This document shows, one piece after another, positions 40,509 through 47,911 of a stretch of DNA of 50,286 nucleotides. Within the stretch, counting starts at the first letter, position 1. Each line of letters begins with the position of its first letter. Both the position numbers and the translations under genes were made by a program. Below the pieces are notes generated by a model. It made no database searches and was not told where the DNA came from. It saw only the letters and a program-made list of their open reading frames with translations. This DNA comes from Alphaproteobacteria bacterium. Its GTDB lineage: Bacteria > Pseudomonadota > Alphaproteobacteria > Geminicoccales > Geminicoccaceae. Where the stretch lies: NCBI GenBank assembly GCA_027045875.1, contig JALUAG010000058.1, positions 1 to 50,286 on the forward strand. The letters are read 5' to 3'.

Positions 40509-42008
40509 ATGAGGAGAAAACGGCGGGAGATCACCCGCCCGGACGGAGCGTCTGTCTTGGACTTCGCCTTTCCCCCGTGGTCGCGCCGGGCAGCCGGAAC
40601 CGCGAGGCCGCGCCCGGACTGGCTGACACCGGCGGTGATCATCGGTTTCGTGCGGCTCGCCGACGTCGGCGTGGTGGTGGCGGCGGGTCTCGCTGCCCGT
40701 GCGATGGCGGGCGGATCCGGCGTCGACGGGCTGCGTGCGGCGCTGCTCGCGCTCGCGATCCTGCTCACGCTGAACGGCTTCCAGCTGGCCGGGCTCTACG
40801 CCTTCGACCGGATCACGGCGCGCGACCATCAGCTCACCCGCGCCGCTCTCGTCTGGAGCCTCGTGGCGATGGCCCTCGTGAGCCTCGGCTACGCCACCGC
40901 CAGCCTCGGCGCGATACCGCGGTCGGAGGCGGGGACCTTCTACCTTCTCGGCCTGCTGGGGCTCGGGAGCGTGCGCCTCGCCGCCGGCTTCTGGGTCACG
41001 CATCTGAAACGGACGGGCAGGCTGGTCTGCAATCTCGTGGTGGTGGGTGCCGGCGAACACGGGCAGCGGCTGGTCCGCCATCTCCGTGAGGCCGGGGAGG
41101 GTATCCGGCTGATCGGGCTGTTCGACGACCGCCGCGACCGGGTCCCGGACTACGTGGCGGGCTATCCGGTGCTGGGCACGGTGGACGATCTCGTCGCCTT
41201 CGTCCGCCGTCATCCCGTCGATCAGGTGGTGGTGGCCCTTCCCTGGGGTGCCGAGACCCGTCTGCGCGGCTGGCTCGAAAAGCTCGCGGAGCTGCCGGTG
41301 GACGTCCGCCTCTGCCCCGATCTCGCCGGCCATTACGTCCAGCAGCGGGGCGTTTCCCACGTCGCCGGGGTTCCCCTGGTCCATGTGTTCGACCGCCCGC
41401 TGGCCGGCTGGAACGCCCTCGTCAAGCTGATCGAGGACCGGCTGCTGGCGGCGCTGGCGATCCTGGTCACGGGGCCCCTGATGCTCGCCATCGCGCTGGC
41501 CGTCAAGGCGACCTCGAAGGGACCGGTCTTCTACCGCCAGATACGCTACGGCTTCGCCAACGAGCCCATCGGCGTGCTCAAGTTCCGGACCATGTACGCG
41601 GAGCACTGCGACGACGGCGTGCACGGCGCCGTTCCCCAGGCCCGCGCCGACGATCCGCGGATCACCCCCCTGGGCCGCGTCCTGCGCCGCTTCTCCCTCG
41701 ACGAGCTGCCGCAGTTCTTCAACGTGCTCCGGGGCGAGATGTCGATCGTCGGTCCGCGTCCCCATGCGGTGGCCCACAACGAGCTCTACGCCGAACTGCT
41801 CGGCGGCTATCTCGCCCGCCACCGGGTGCGGCCGGGTATCACCGGCTGGGCGCAGGTGAACGGGTTGCGGGGCGAGATCCGCGACCTCGAGACCCTGCGG
41901 CGACGCGTGCAGTACGATCTCTACTACATCGAGAACTGGTCGCTGCTGTTCGACCTGCGGATCATCTTCCGCACCCTCCTCGTGGGCTTCTACGCCCCCG
42001 AGGACTGA
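40509..42008 (+). CDS. Exopolysaccharide polyprenyl glycosylphosphotransferase (sugar-1-phosphate transferase)
   Basis: A 499-residue initiating transferase. The N-terminal part (about 40-160) has four hydrophobic segments (VIIGFVRLADVGVVVAAG, LLALAILLTLNGFQLAGLY). A Rossmann-like CoA-binding-type domain follows (LVVVGAGEHGQRLV). The C-terminal Bac_transf domain (about 300-499) has KATSKGPVFYRQIRYG, LKFRTMY, SLDELPQFFNVLRGEMSIVG, PGITGWAQVNGLRG and YDLYYIENWSLLFDL. It transfers hexose-1-phosphate to undecaprenyl phosphate to start exopolysaccharide synthesis. The start is uncertain: ATG at 40479 or 40509, or TTG 40557 after GGACGGAG. No other polysaccharide genes are in view. It is convergent with fliX. 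Confidence 0.9.
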   Translation: MRRKRREITRPDGASVLDFAFPPWSRRAAGTARPRPDWLTPAVIIGFVRLADVGVVVAAGLAARAMAGGSGVDGLRAALLALAILLTLNGFQLAGLYAFDRITARDHQLTRAALVWSLVAMALVSLGYATASLGAIPRSEAGTFYLLGLLGLGSVRLAAGFWVTHLKRTGRLVCNLVVVGAGEHGQRLVRHLREAGEGIRLIGLFDDRRDRVPDYVAGYPVLGTVDDLVAFVRRHPVDQVVVALPWGAETRLRGWLEKLAELPVDVRLCPDLAGHYVQQRGVSHVAGVPLVHVFDRPLAGWNALVKLIEDRLLAALAILVTGPLMLAIALAVKATSKGPVFYRQIRYGFANEPIGVLKFRTMYAEHCDDGVHGAVPQARADDPRITPLGRVLRRFSLDELPQFFNVLRGEMSIVGPRPHAVAHNELYAELLGGYLARHRVRPGITGWAQVNGLRGEIRDLETLRRRVQYDLYYIENWSLLFDLRIIFRTLLVGFYAPED

Positions 42009-42056
42009 CGCCCACCGGCCCGGCCGGTTCCCGACGGCTCCGACCGGTCGCGGACG

Positions 42057-42485
42057 TCAGCGCCCACCCGCCCGCTCGAGCTTGGCGAGCTCCACCTCGG
42101 TGCGCAGCTCCACCTCGCGCATCAGGGATTCGAGTCGCGGATCGTCGAGGTCCGCCGGGCGGTCGGCGAGGAGCGCGCGGATGCGGTGCAGGGTGGCGGC
42201 GGGCAGTCGGCCGGTGAGCAGGGCGTTGCGGACGTCCTCGAGCTCGTCGAGCAGGGCGTTCGCCCGCGTGACGGCCCGCCGCCGCCGTTCGCCCACGTCC
42301 TCCACCTCCTGAAGGGCGATGAGGGCGCTGCTCGCCGCCACCGTCGCCGTGGCGCCGGCCCGCCCGGCACCGGCGGCGCCGCCGGCCGCGCGCAGCATGT
42401 CGGCGAAGGCACCCGCTTCGCCCGGGCGCGGCGCGGGCGCCGACCGGGCGGTCGGGGAGAAGCTGGAGGCGCGCTCGATTTTCAT
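42057..42485 (-). CDS. fliX: Flagellar assembly regulator FliX
   Basis: A 142-residue protein of the alphaproteobacterial FliX family. Features are the N-terminal MKIERASSFSPT, ALIALQEVEDVGERRRRAV, ANALLDELEDVRNALLTGR and the C-terminal LMREVELRTEVELAKLERAG. FliX links early assembly to late flagellar transcription by acting on the enhancer-binding protein FlbD, which drives sigma54 promoters. It is divergent from flgI, as in Caulobacter. A CtrA-like site lies about 51 bases upstream. It is not essential for structure but is a checkpoint factor, by family knowledge. Confidence 0.92.
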   Translation of the reverse strand: MKIERASSFSPTARSAPAPRPGEAGAFADMLRAAGGAAGAGRAGATATVAASSALIALQEVEDVGERRRRAVTRANALLDELEDVRNALLTGRLPAATLHRIRALLADRPADLDDPRLESLMREVELRTEVELAKLERAGGR

Positions 42486-42535
42486 GACGACGCGATCCCG
42501 GGTTGGATGCCGCCGTCGAGCTTGGCGCCGAAAGC

Positions 42536-42550
42536 TTAATTTTTTCTGAA
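42536..42550. promoter_or_regulatory. CtrA-like binding site upstream of fliX
   Basis: TTAA-N7-TGAA, 3 of 4 matches in the second half to the CtrA consensus TTAA-N7-TTAA, in an AT-rich patch starting 51 bases upstream of the fliX ATG. In Caulobacter fliX is an early gene under CtrA. One mismatch means binding is not assured. Confidence 0.45.
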
Positions 42551-42566
42551 GGGGGAGCGGGCGGGA

Positions 42567-42581
42567 CGGCAAGATTTGCCG
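42567..42581. promoter_or_regulatory. ftr-like FlbD-binding palindrome
   Basis: CGGCAAGATTTGCCG is a perfect inverted repeat with 6-base arms around GAT. It strongly resembles the ftr enhancers bound by FlbD in Caulobacter (CGGCA...TGCCG core), and lies about 100-120 bases upstream of the flgI promoter, where such enhancers act on sigma54 polymerase. It could also repress fliX. Confidence 0.6.
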
Positions 42582-42668
42582 GGGACGGCGGTTTTTTCCC
42601 GGTTCCGCGCCCGGTGCCGGGGCGCCGATCGGCGGGAAGCGGCGCTCGCGCGCGGGCCCCGCGGAAGC

Positions 42669-42684
42669 TGGCACGGATCTCGCG
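42669..42684 (+). promoter_or_regulatory. Sigma54 (-24/-12) promoter of the flgI operon
   Basis: TGGCACGGATCTCGCG has the GG at 42670-42671 and GC at 42682-42683, exactly 10 bases apart, as in the sigma54 consensus TGGCACG-N4-TTGC. Transcription should begin near 42695, leaving a leader of about 49 bases before flgI. Confidence 0.72.
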
Positions 42685-42743
42685 AGGGCTGTGGTGCCCG
42701 ACCGACGACGGCGGGTGGACACACCGGAGGAACACGGACGCCG

Positions 42744-43868
42744 ATGCCCAGACCCGTGCCCGTCTTCGCGCTTTCCTGGATGCTCGCCATCCTCGTCCTG
42801 CCGTGGCTCGCGAGCGGCAGCGCCGTCGCCTCCCGCATCAAGGACGTGGCCAGTTTCGAAGGGGTGCGCGACAACATGCTCGTCGGCTACGGGCTGGTGG
42901 TCGGGCTCAACGGCACCGGCGACAGCCTGCGCAATGCCGCCTTCACCGAGGCCAGCCTGGTGGCCATGCTGGAGCGCCTCGGGGTGGGGACCCGCGGCAG
43001 CAAGCTCAACACCAAGAACGTGGCCGCGGTGATGGTGACCGCCACCCTGCCGCCCTTCGCCCGCCAGGGCACCCGCATCGACGCCACGGTGAGCGCCCTC
43101 GGCGATGCCAAGTCGCTCCTCGGCGGCACGCTCCTCGTGACGCCGCTGGTCGGCGCCGACGGCGAGATCTACGCCGTCGCCCAGGGCTCGCTGGTGGTGG
43201 GCGGCTTCGAGGCGGGCGGCGCGGCCGAAACGGTGACCAAGGGGGTGCCCACCGTGGGCCGGGTGCCCGCCGGCGCCATCGTCGAGCGGGAGGTGGATTT
43301 CGCCCTGGCCGACATGCGCGAGCTGCGCCTCGCGCTGCACAATCCCGATTTCACCACCGCGCAGCGGGTGGCGCGGGCGATCAACGAGCGGCTCGGCCGC
43401 GAGGTGGCGGCGGTCGCCGATTCGGCCACCGTGCGCCTGGTGCTGCCCGAGGACTACCGGGCCCGCACCGCCACCCTGCTGGCCGAGCTCGAGCAGCTGC
43501 CGGTGGAGCCCGATCAGCCGGCCCGCATCGTCATCGACGAGGGGGCGGGGATCATCGTCATGGGCGAGAACGTGCGCATCAGCAAGGTGGCGGTGGCCCA
43601 GGGCAATCTCACCGTCCGCGTCACCGAGGCCCCCCAGGTCTCCCAGCCCCAACCCTTCAGCGACGGCTCCACGGTCGAGGTGCCCCGCACCAACGTCGCC
43701 GTCGACGAGCAGAGCGGCCGCAAGATGGCGATTCTCGAGAGCGGCGTGACCCTCGACCAGCTGGTGGACGGGCTCAACGCCCTGGGCGTGGGTCCCCGTG
43801 ACATGATCAGCATCATTCAGGCCATCCGGGCGGCCGGAGCCCTGCAGGCCGAGATCGAGGTGATGTGA
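42744..43868 (+). CDS. flgI: Flagellar P-ring protein FlgI
   Basis: A 374-residue protein. A signal peptide (LSWMLAILVLPWLASGSAVA) is followed by SRIKDVASFEGVRDNMLVGYGLVVGLNGTGDS, the family hallmark. Other conserved parts are LNTKNVAAVMVTATLPPFARQGTRIDATVS, LEQLPVEPDQPARIVIDE and VQQG-type ends (DMISIIQAIRAAGALQAEI). It forms the P ring around the rod in the peptidoglycan layer. It is the first gene of the flagellar operon, under the sigma54 promoter at 42669. Length is normal. Confidence 0.97.
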   Translation: MPRPVPVFALSWMLAILVLPWLASGSAVASRIKDVASFEGVRDNMLVGYGLVVGLNGTGDSLRNAAFTEASLVAMLERLGVGTRGSKLNTKNVAAVMVTATLPPFARQGTRIDATVSALGDAKSLLGGTLLVTPLVGADGEIYAVAQGSLVVGGFEAGGAAETVTKGVPTVGRVPAGAIVEREVDFALADMRELRLALHNPDFTTAQRVARAINERLGREVAAVADSATVRLVLPEDYRARTATLLAELEQLPVEPDQPARIVIDEGAGIIVMGENVRISKVAVAQGNLTVRVTEAPQVSQPQPFSDGSTVEVPRTNVAVDEQSGRKMAILESGVTLDQLVDGLNALGVGPRDMISIIQAIRAAGALQAEIEVM

Positions 43869-43870
43869 GC

Positions 43871-44161
43871 ATGGAACCGACCCCGACAACCGCCCTCGGC
43901 GTCGCTGCGGCCGGTGATCGGCCCGTCGTTCCGGAGGACGTCGAGCGCACCGCCCGGGAGTTCGAGGCGGTGTTCCTGGCCCGGATGCTGCAGACGGTCG
44001 GTCGGCCGCTGCGGGGGCCCGGGGCCGCCGCCAGCGGCAGCGACGATCCCTGGGGATCGATGCTGATCGACGCCTATGCGCGCATGATCGCCAAGGCGGG
44101 GGGGATCGGCGTCGCCGACGCCGTGATGCGCGAGATGCTGCGCCTGCAGGAGGGCGGCTGA
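43871..44161 (+). CDS. flgJ: Rod-binding protein, FlgJ N-terminal type (CheL-like)
   Basis: A 96-residue protein homologous to the rod-capping N-terminal half of FlgJ, without the muramidase half. Conserved parts are REFEAVFLARMLQTVGRPL, DDPWGSMLIDAYARMIAKAGGIGVADAVM and the C-terminal LRLQEGG. ATG 43871 has GAGGTG upstream; a GTG at 43865 overlaps the flgI stop. It helps rod assembly. The stand-alone form is usual in alphaproteobacteria, sometimes called CheL. It ends TGATG, where the next ATG begins. Confidence 0.9.
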   Translation: MEPTPTTALGVAAAGDRPVVPEDVERTAREFEAVFLARMLQTVGRPLRGPGAAASGSDDPWGSMLIDAYARMIAKAGGIGVADAVMREMLRLQEGG

Positions 44162-44565
44162 TGGAGCCTCTCGAACGGGTGAGTGCGCTTTTGGCCCTGA
44201 TGCGCGAGCTCAAGGGGGTGCTGGAGCGCGAGAACGCGCTCCTGCGGAGCATGGGGGTCGAGGAGCTGCGCGCCCTCCAGGAGCAGAAGCTGGCGCTCGC
44301 CGATGCCTACGAGGTCGAGGTCCGCCACCTGCGCCGTTCGCCCGACTTCGTCGGCAGTCTGGACCCCGAGGTGCGCGAACTGCTGGCCGAGGCGACCCGC
44401 GAGCTGCAGGCCACCATGCGCACCAATCTGAGCGCGCTGGCGGCCGCCAGGCTGGTCGTGGAACGGGTCGCCCGGCACCTGGCCGAGGTGCTCGGTGCCG
44501 GCCACGGCCGACGGGTCGGCGGCGGCGCCGAAGTGGTACCCCTGACCCTCGACCGGCAGGTCTAG
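44161..44565 (+). CDS. flgN: FlgN-like flagellar export chaperone
   Basis: A 134-residue, mostly helical protein beginning MEPLERVSALLALMRELKGVLERENALLR. The long helix and its Glu-rich pattern, together with a position just ahead of flgK and flgL, fit FlgN, the cytoplasmic chaperone that keeps FlgK and FlgL from aggregating before export. Its start overlaps the flgJ stop by one base (TGATG). Sequence similarity is limited in this family, so the call rests on length, helix pattern and neighbours. Confidence 0.8.
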   Translation: MEPLERVSALLALMRELKGVLERENALLRSMGVEELRALQEQKLALADAYEVEVRHLRRSPDFVGSLDPEVRELLAEATRELQATMRTNLSALAAARLVVERVARHLAEVLGAGHGRRVGGGAEVVPLTLDRQV

Positions 44566-44589
44566 GCGCGGATCCGGGAGCGCGATGCC

Positions 44590-46410
44590 ATGACCCTGAC
44601 TACCGCCCTTTCCACTGCCCTCACCGGGCTCGACGTCGCCCGACGCAGCCTCCAGGTGACCGCCAACAACGTCGCCAACGTCAACACCGAGGGTTTCGTC
44701 CGCAAGAAACTGGAACAGTCCTCGCTGGTGCTCGACGGGCGCGGCATGGGCGCCCGCAGCGAAGAAGTGGAACGCATAACCGACCGTTTCCTGACCGGCG
44801 AGCTGCGCCGCCAGCGCAGCGTGGCGGCGCGCGATTCGACGCTCGCCAGTGGACTGCTGGACGCCCAGAACGGTCTGTTCGGGCGGCCGGGCGACGACGG
44901 CGGCGGGCTCCAAAAGCGCCTGTCCGAGCTCGCTACCGCGCTGCAGAACTTTTCCCTGCAGCCCGAAAAGACGGCGAGCCGGGTCCACGTGCTCGGCGCG
45001 GTGAGCGATTTCCTCGACCGCATCCGGACCTCGGGCGAGCTCGTGCAGAAGCTCCGCTACGACACCGACCAGCGGATCGCCCAGACGGTGGCCGAGATCA
45101 ACAGCGACATCCTGGCCCTCGACCGGATCAACGAGGAGTTCGCCCGCGGCATCCCCACCGCCGAACTCGAGGACCAGCGCGATCGGCTGCTCGAGAGCCT
45201 CGCCGAGAAGCTCGACATCACGGTGGTCGGTCTCGAGCGCAACACCATCGCCGTTTACGCCCGTGGGGGCACGCCGCTACTCGAGTACTCTCCGCGTCAG
45301 CTCGTCTACTCGCCGGCCGCCCGGGTGGCCGCCGACACGCCGTTCGACGCCATCGAGGTCTACGACGTCTCGCAGCTCGACGAGGACACCGGCGAGCCGC
45401 TCGCCGGCGAGACCGGCATCACGCTGGTGAGCGGCGGCGCCACGCCCGCCACCGGCATCACCGGCGGCCGGCTCAAGGGGCTGCTGGAGCTGCGCGACAG
45501 CCGCCTGCCGCAGCTCGCCGGCCAGTTCGACGAGCTCGCCGAGCTGACCCGCTTCGCGCTCAACGAGGCGCACAACGCGGCCACCGCCTATCCGCCGCCC
45601 ACCTCCCTCACCGGCACCAACGAGACGGCGGCCGCTGCCTACGATGCCGCCACCCGCTCGGGTACCGCCTATCTTTCGGTGATCGACCGCTCGACCGGCG
45701 ACACGGTGACCACGGTGGCCGTCGACATGAGCGACGATGCGGCGACGCTGGTGGCCAATCTGTCGACCGCACTCGCCGCCTACGGCACGGTGACCCTCAC
45801 CGGTGACGGACCGCTCGCCATCGACCTCGGCACCTACGGCATCGCCATCAGCGAGGGCGACAGCTCCATCACCGTCACCGATGCCGACGGACGGACGCGG
45901 GACTACAGCTTCTCGCACTATTTCGGGCTCAACGATCTGGTGGTCAAGACCGGCGACGAGGCGACCGCGCTCGCCGTCAACCCGACGCTGGAGGCGGATC
46001 CGAGACTGCTGGCGGCGGCCAGCCTCGAGGTGGACACCGGCGGTCCGCCGGTCGGCACCCTCGGCGGGGCCGGCGACAATCGCGGCGCGCTCGGGCTCAT
46101 TGGCGCCCTCGAACGCAAACTCGACACCCTCACCCAGGGCGCGCTGCCGGGGCGGTCGACGAGCATGCGCGACTATGCGGTGGACATGGTGGCGGTGCAG
46201 GCGCAGGCGGTGGATCGGGCGCGGACGGCGGCCGACGCCTCCGAAAGCCTCGTCGCGGACCTCGAGTTCCGGCGTTCCTCGGTGTCGGGCGTCAATCTCG
46301 ACGAGGAGCTGTCGCGGCTGGTGCTCTACCAGCAGGCCTACACCGCCTCGGCGCGGGTGCTCACGACCACGAGCGAGCTCTTCGACGAGCTCATGAACCT
46401 CGCGCGCTAG
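44590..46410 (+). CDS. flgK: Flagellar hook-associated protein 1 FlgK
   Basis: A 606-residue hook-filament junction protein. The N-terminal rod/hook motif TTALSTALTGLDVARRSLQV with ANNVANVNTEGFVRK is conserved, and the C-terminus VNLDEELSRLVLYQQAYTAS, ARVLTTTSELFDELMNL is the FlgK signature. The centre is variable (Thr/Ala-rich). It assembles between hook and filament with FlgL. It follows flgN closely. The start has GGAGCGCGATGCC upstream. Confidence 0.95.
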   Translation: MTLTTALSTALTGLDVARRSLQVTANNVANVNTEGFVRKKLEQSSLVLDGRGMGARSEEVERITDRFLTGELRRQRSVAARDSTLASGLLDAQNGLFGRPGDDGGGLQKRLSELATALQNFSLQPEKTASRVHVLGAVSDFLDRIRTSGELVQKLRYDTDQRIAQTVAEINSDILALDRINEEFARGIPTAELEDQRDRLLESLAEKLDITVVGLERNTIAVYARGGTPLLEYSPRQLVYSPAARVAADTPFDAIEVYDVSQLDEDTGEPLAGETGITLVSGGATPATGITGGRLKGLLELRDSRLPQLAGQFDELAELTRFALNEAHNAATAYPPPTSLTGTNETAAAAYDAATRSGTAYLSVIDRSTGDTVTTVAVDMSDDAATLVANLSTALAAYGTVTLTGDGPLAIDLGTYGIAISEGDSSITVTDADGRTRDYSFSHYFGLNDLVVKTGDEATALAVNPTLEADPRLLAAASLEVDTGGPPVGTLGGAGDNRGALGLIGALERKLDTLTQGALPGRSTSMRDYAVDMVAVQAQAVDRARTAADASESLVADLEFRRSSVSGVNLDEELSRLVLYQQAYTASARVLTTTSELFDELMNLAR

Positions 46411-46431
46411 GTCGACGGGAGGGATCGAGCG

Positions 46432-47331
46432 ATGACCACGCGGGTCGGCGACGTTGCCCAGCAGGCTCTGCTCATGCAGGCCCTGCAGACCACCCAGGGG
46501 CGGATACGCGAAACCCAGATGGCGATCGCGTCCGGCAAGCAGGAGCGCAGTTTCGACCGCATGGCGGCGGAGGTGCCACGGCTCCTGAGCACCCGTTTCG
46601 ACCGCAGCCTCAATGCCGGCCACATCCGCCAGAACGAACATGTGATCGACCGCATGCAGGCGATGGACGGGGCCCTCGAGAGTCTGGGCCGCATTGCCGA
46701 ACGGGCGCGTACCCTGATCGTGCAGCGTCTCAACGACGGCATCGGCGAGGACGTGCCCCTCGACGCCGAGCTCGAATCGATGCTGGAGGAGGTGGAGGCG
46801 CGGCTCAACACACGGCTCGACGGACGCTATCTGTTCGCCGGCAGCCGCACCGACAGCCGACCGGTCTCCATCCCCGATCCGCCGCCGACGACCGCCGATT
46901 CCTCCCTCTACTACGCCGGCGACGATCTCGAGCTCGTCGTCCAGGCCGAGGAAGGGGTGGAGCTCGCCTACGGCATCCCGGCCAGCAATTCCGCCTTCGA
47001 GTGGCTGGTGGGCGCGCTCGGGCTCGCCCGCCAGGCGCATCTCGCCAACGATACCGGCGATCTCGAGAGCGCGCTCGACAATCTCACCACCGCCATCGAG
47101 CGTCTCGCCGATCTGCGCGGCGATCTCGGCGCGAAACGCGACCGCCTTGAGGCCATCGTCGAGGTACAGAAGGCCGACCAAGTCTACTTCGACGAGATGG
47201 TGAGCGACATCGAGGATACCGATCTCGCCGCGGCGTTGAGCCGTCTCGCCCGGGACCGCAGCGCCCTCGAGGCCTCCTATCTGGCCGTGACCCGGCTCTC
47301 GCAGCTGAGCATTGCGGAATATCTGCGGTGA
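46432..47331 (+). CDS. flgL: Flagellar hook-associated protein 3 FlgL
   Basis: A 299-residue protein of the flagellin/FlgL superfamily. The N-terminus (LLMQALQTTQGRIRETQMAIASGKQ) and C-terminus (LAAALSRLARDRSALEASYL, AVTRLSQLSIAEYLR) are the paired coiled-coil ends of the family. Mid-regions LNTRLDGRYLFAGSRTD match FlgL. It caps the hook with FlgK. The start is 21 bases after flgK, so it is in the same operon. It is shorter than many enteric FlgL but normal for alphaproteobacteria. Confidence 0.93.
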   Translation: MTTRVGDVAQQALLMQALQTTQGRIRETQMAIASGKQERSFDRMAAEVPRLLSTRFDRSLNAGHIRQNEHVIDRMQAMDGALESLGRIAERARTLIVQRLNDGIGEDVPLDAELESMLEEVEARLNTRLDGRYLFAGSRTDSRPVSIPDPPPTTADSSLYYAGDDLELVVQAEEGVELAYGIPASNSAFEWLVGALGLARQAHLANDTGDLESALDNLTTAIERLADLRGDLGAKRDRLEAIVEVQKADQVYFDEMVSDIEDTDLAAALSRLARDRSALEASYLAVTRLSQLSIAEYLR

Positions 47332-47413
47332 CGGCCGGCCGCTTAGGAGAAAATTAACCCTGATCCGTCATGTTGCGCGCACCATCGCGGGCCGCCAACG
47401 GAGGTGTACAGCC

Positions 47414-47911
47414 ATGCAGGAACTCGCTTCGAACAGGAGGGAGGCGGCTGCCGGGAACGGCGGCACCGTTCCCGCCCATCCCGTCGCCGACCGGCATCCC
47501 GCCGAGATGGCCGCCGACGCCGTCGCCCTGCCGCGCGGTCTGCCCGGGTTCCCGCAGGCCCGGGGGTTCCGGCTGGAGGAGCTGCCCCGCTGCCAGGGCA
47601 GGTTCCTGCTGCTGCGACTGATCGCCGAAGAGCCCGCCTCGCTGATCGTCATGCCCACCGCGCCGGAGACCGCCCCGCTGGCCGCCGCCGACGTCGCGGC
47701 CGTCTGCGGTGCGCTGGACATCGCGCCGGCGGATCTTTGCCTGCTGCTGGTGGTCACCCTGGCCCGCGAGGAGGGAGAGGAGGGGGTGCGCGCCTACGTG
47801 AACCTGCGAGCCCCCATCTTCCTCGACACCCGCCGCCGGCTGGCCGCCCAGATGGTGCTCGCCGACAGCAGCTATCCGCTGCGTCATCCGCTGCAGCGGC
47901 AGGCCGCATGA
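47414..47911 (+). CDS. fliW: Flagellar assembly factor FliW
   Basis: A 165-residue protein. LPRGLPGFPQARGFRLEELP and the C-terminal LRAPIFLDTRRRLAAQMVLA, DSSYPLRHPL are FliW signatures. FliW binds flagellin and CsrA in other bacteria, coupling flagellin level to translation. The N-terminal 35-40 residues are an unusual extension before the conserved part. It lies 82 bases after flgL and its stop overlaps the next gene's ATG (ATGA). FliW is not the usual regulator of flagellin in alphaproteobacteria, where FlaF/FlbT serve, so its presence here is notable. Confidence 0.88.
   Translation: MQELASNRREAAAGNGGTVPAHPVADRHPAEMAADAVALPRGLPGFPQARGFRLEELPRCQGRFLLLRLIAEEPASLIVMPTAPETAPLAAADVAAVCGALDIAPADLCLLLVVTLAREEGEEGVRAYVNLRAPIFLDTRRRLAAQMVLADSSYPLRHPLQRQAA

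Noticed and set aside
42014-42028. ACCGGCCcGGCCGGT inverted repeat as a terminator between the sugar transferase and fliX
   Set aside because: Only a one-base centre and no U tract; too weak to claim, though it could form a short hairpin.
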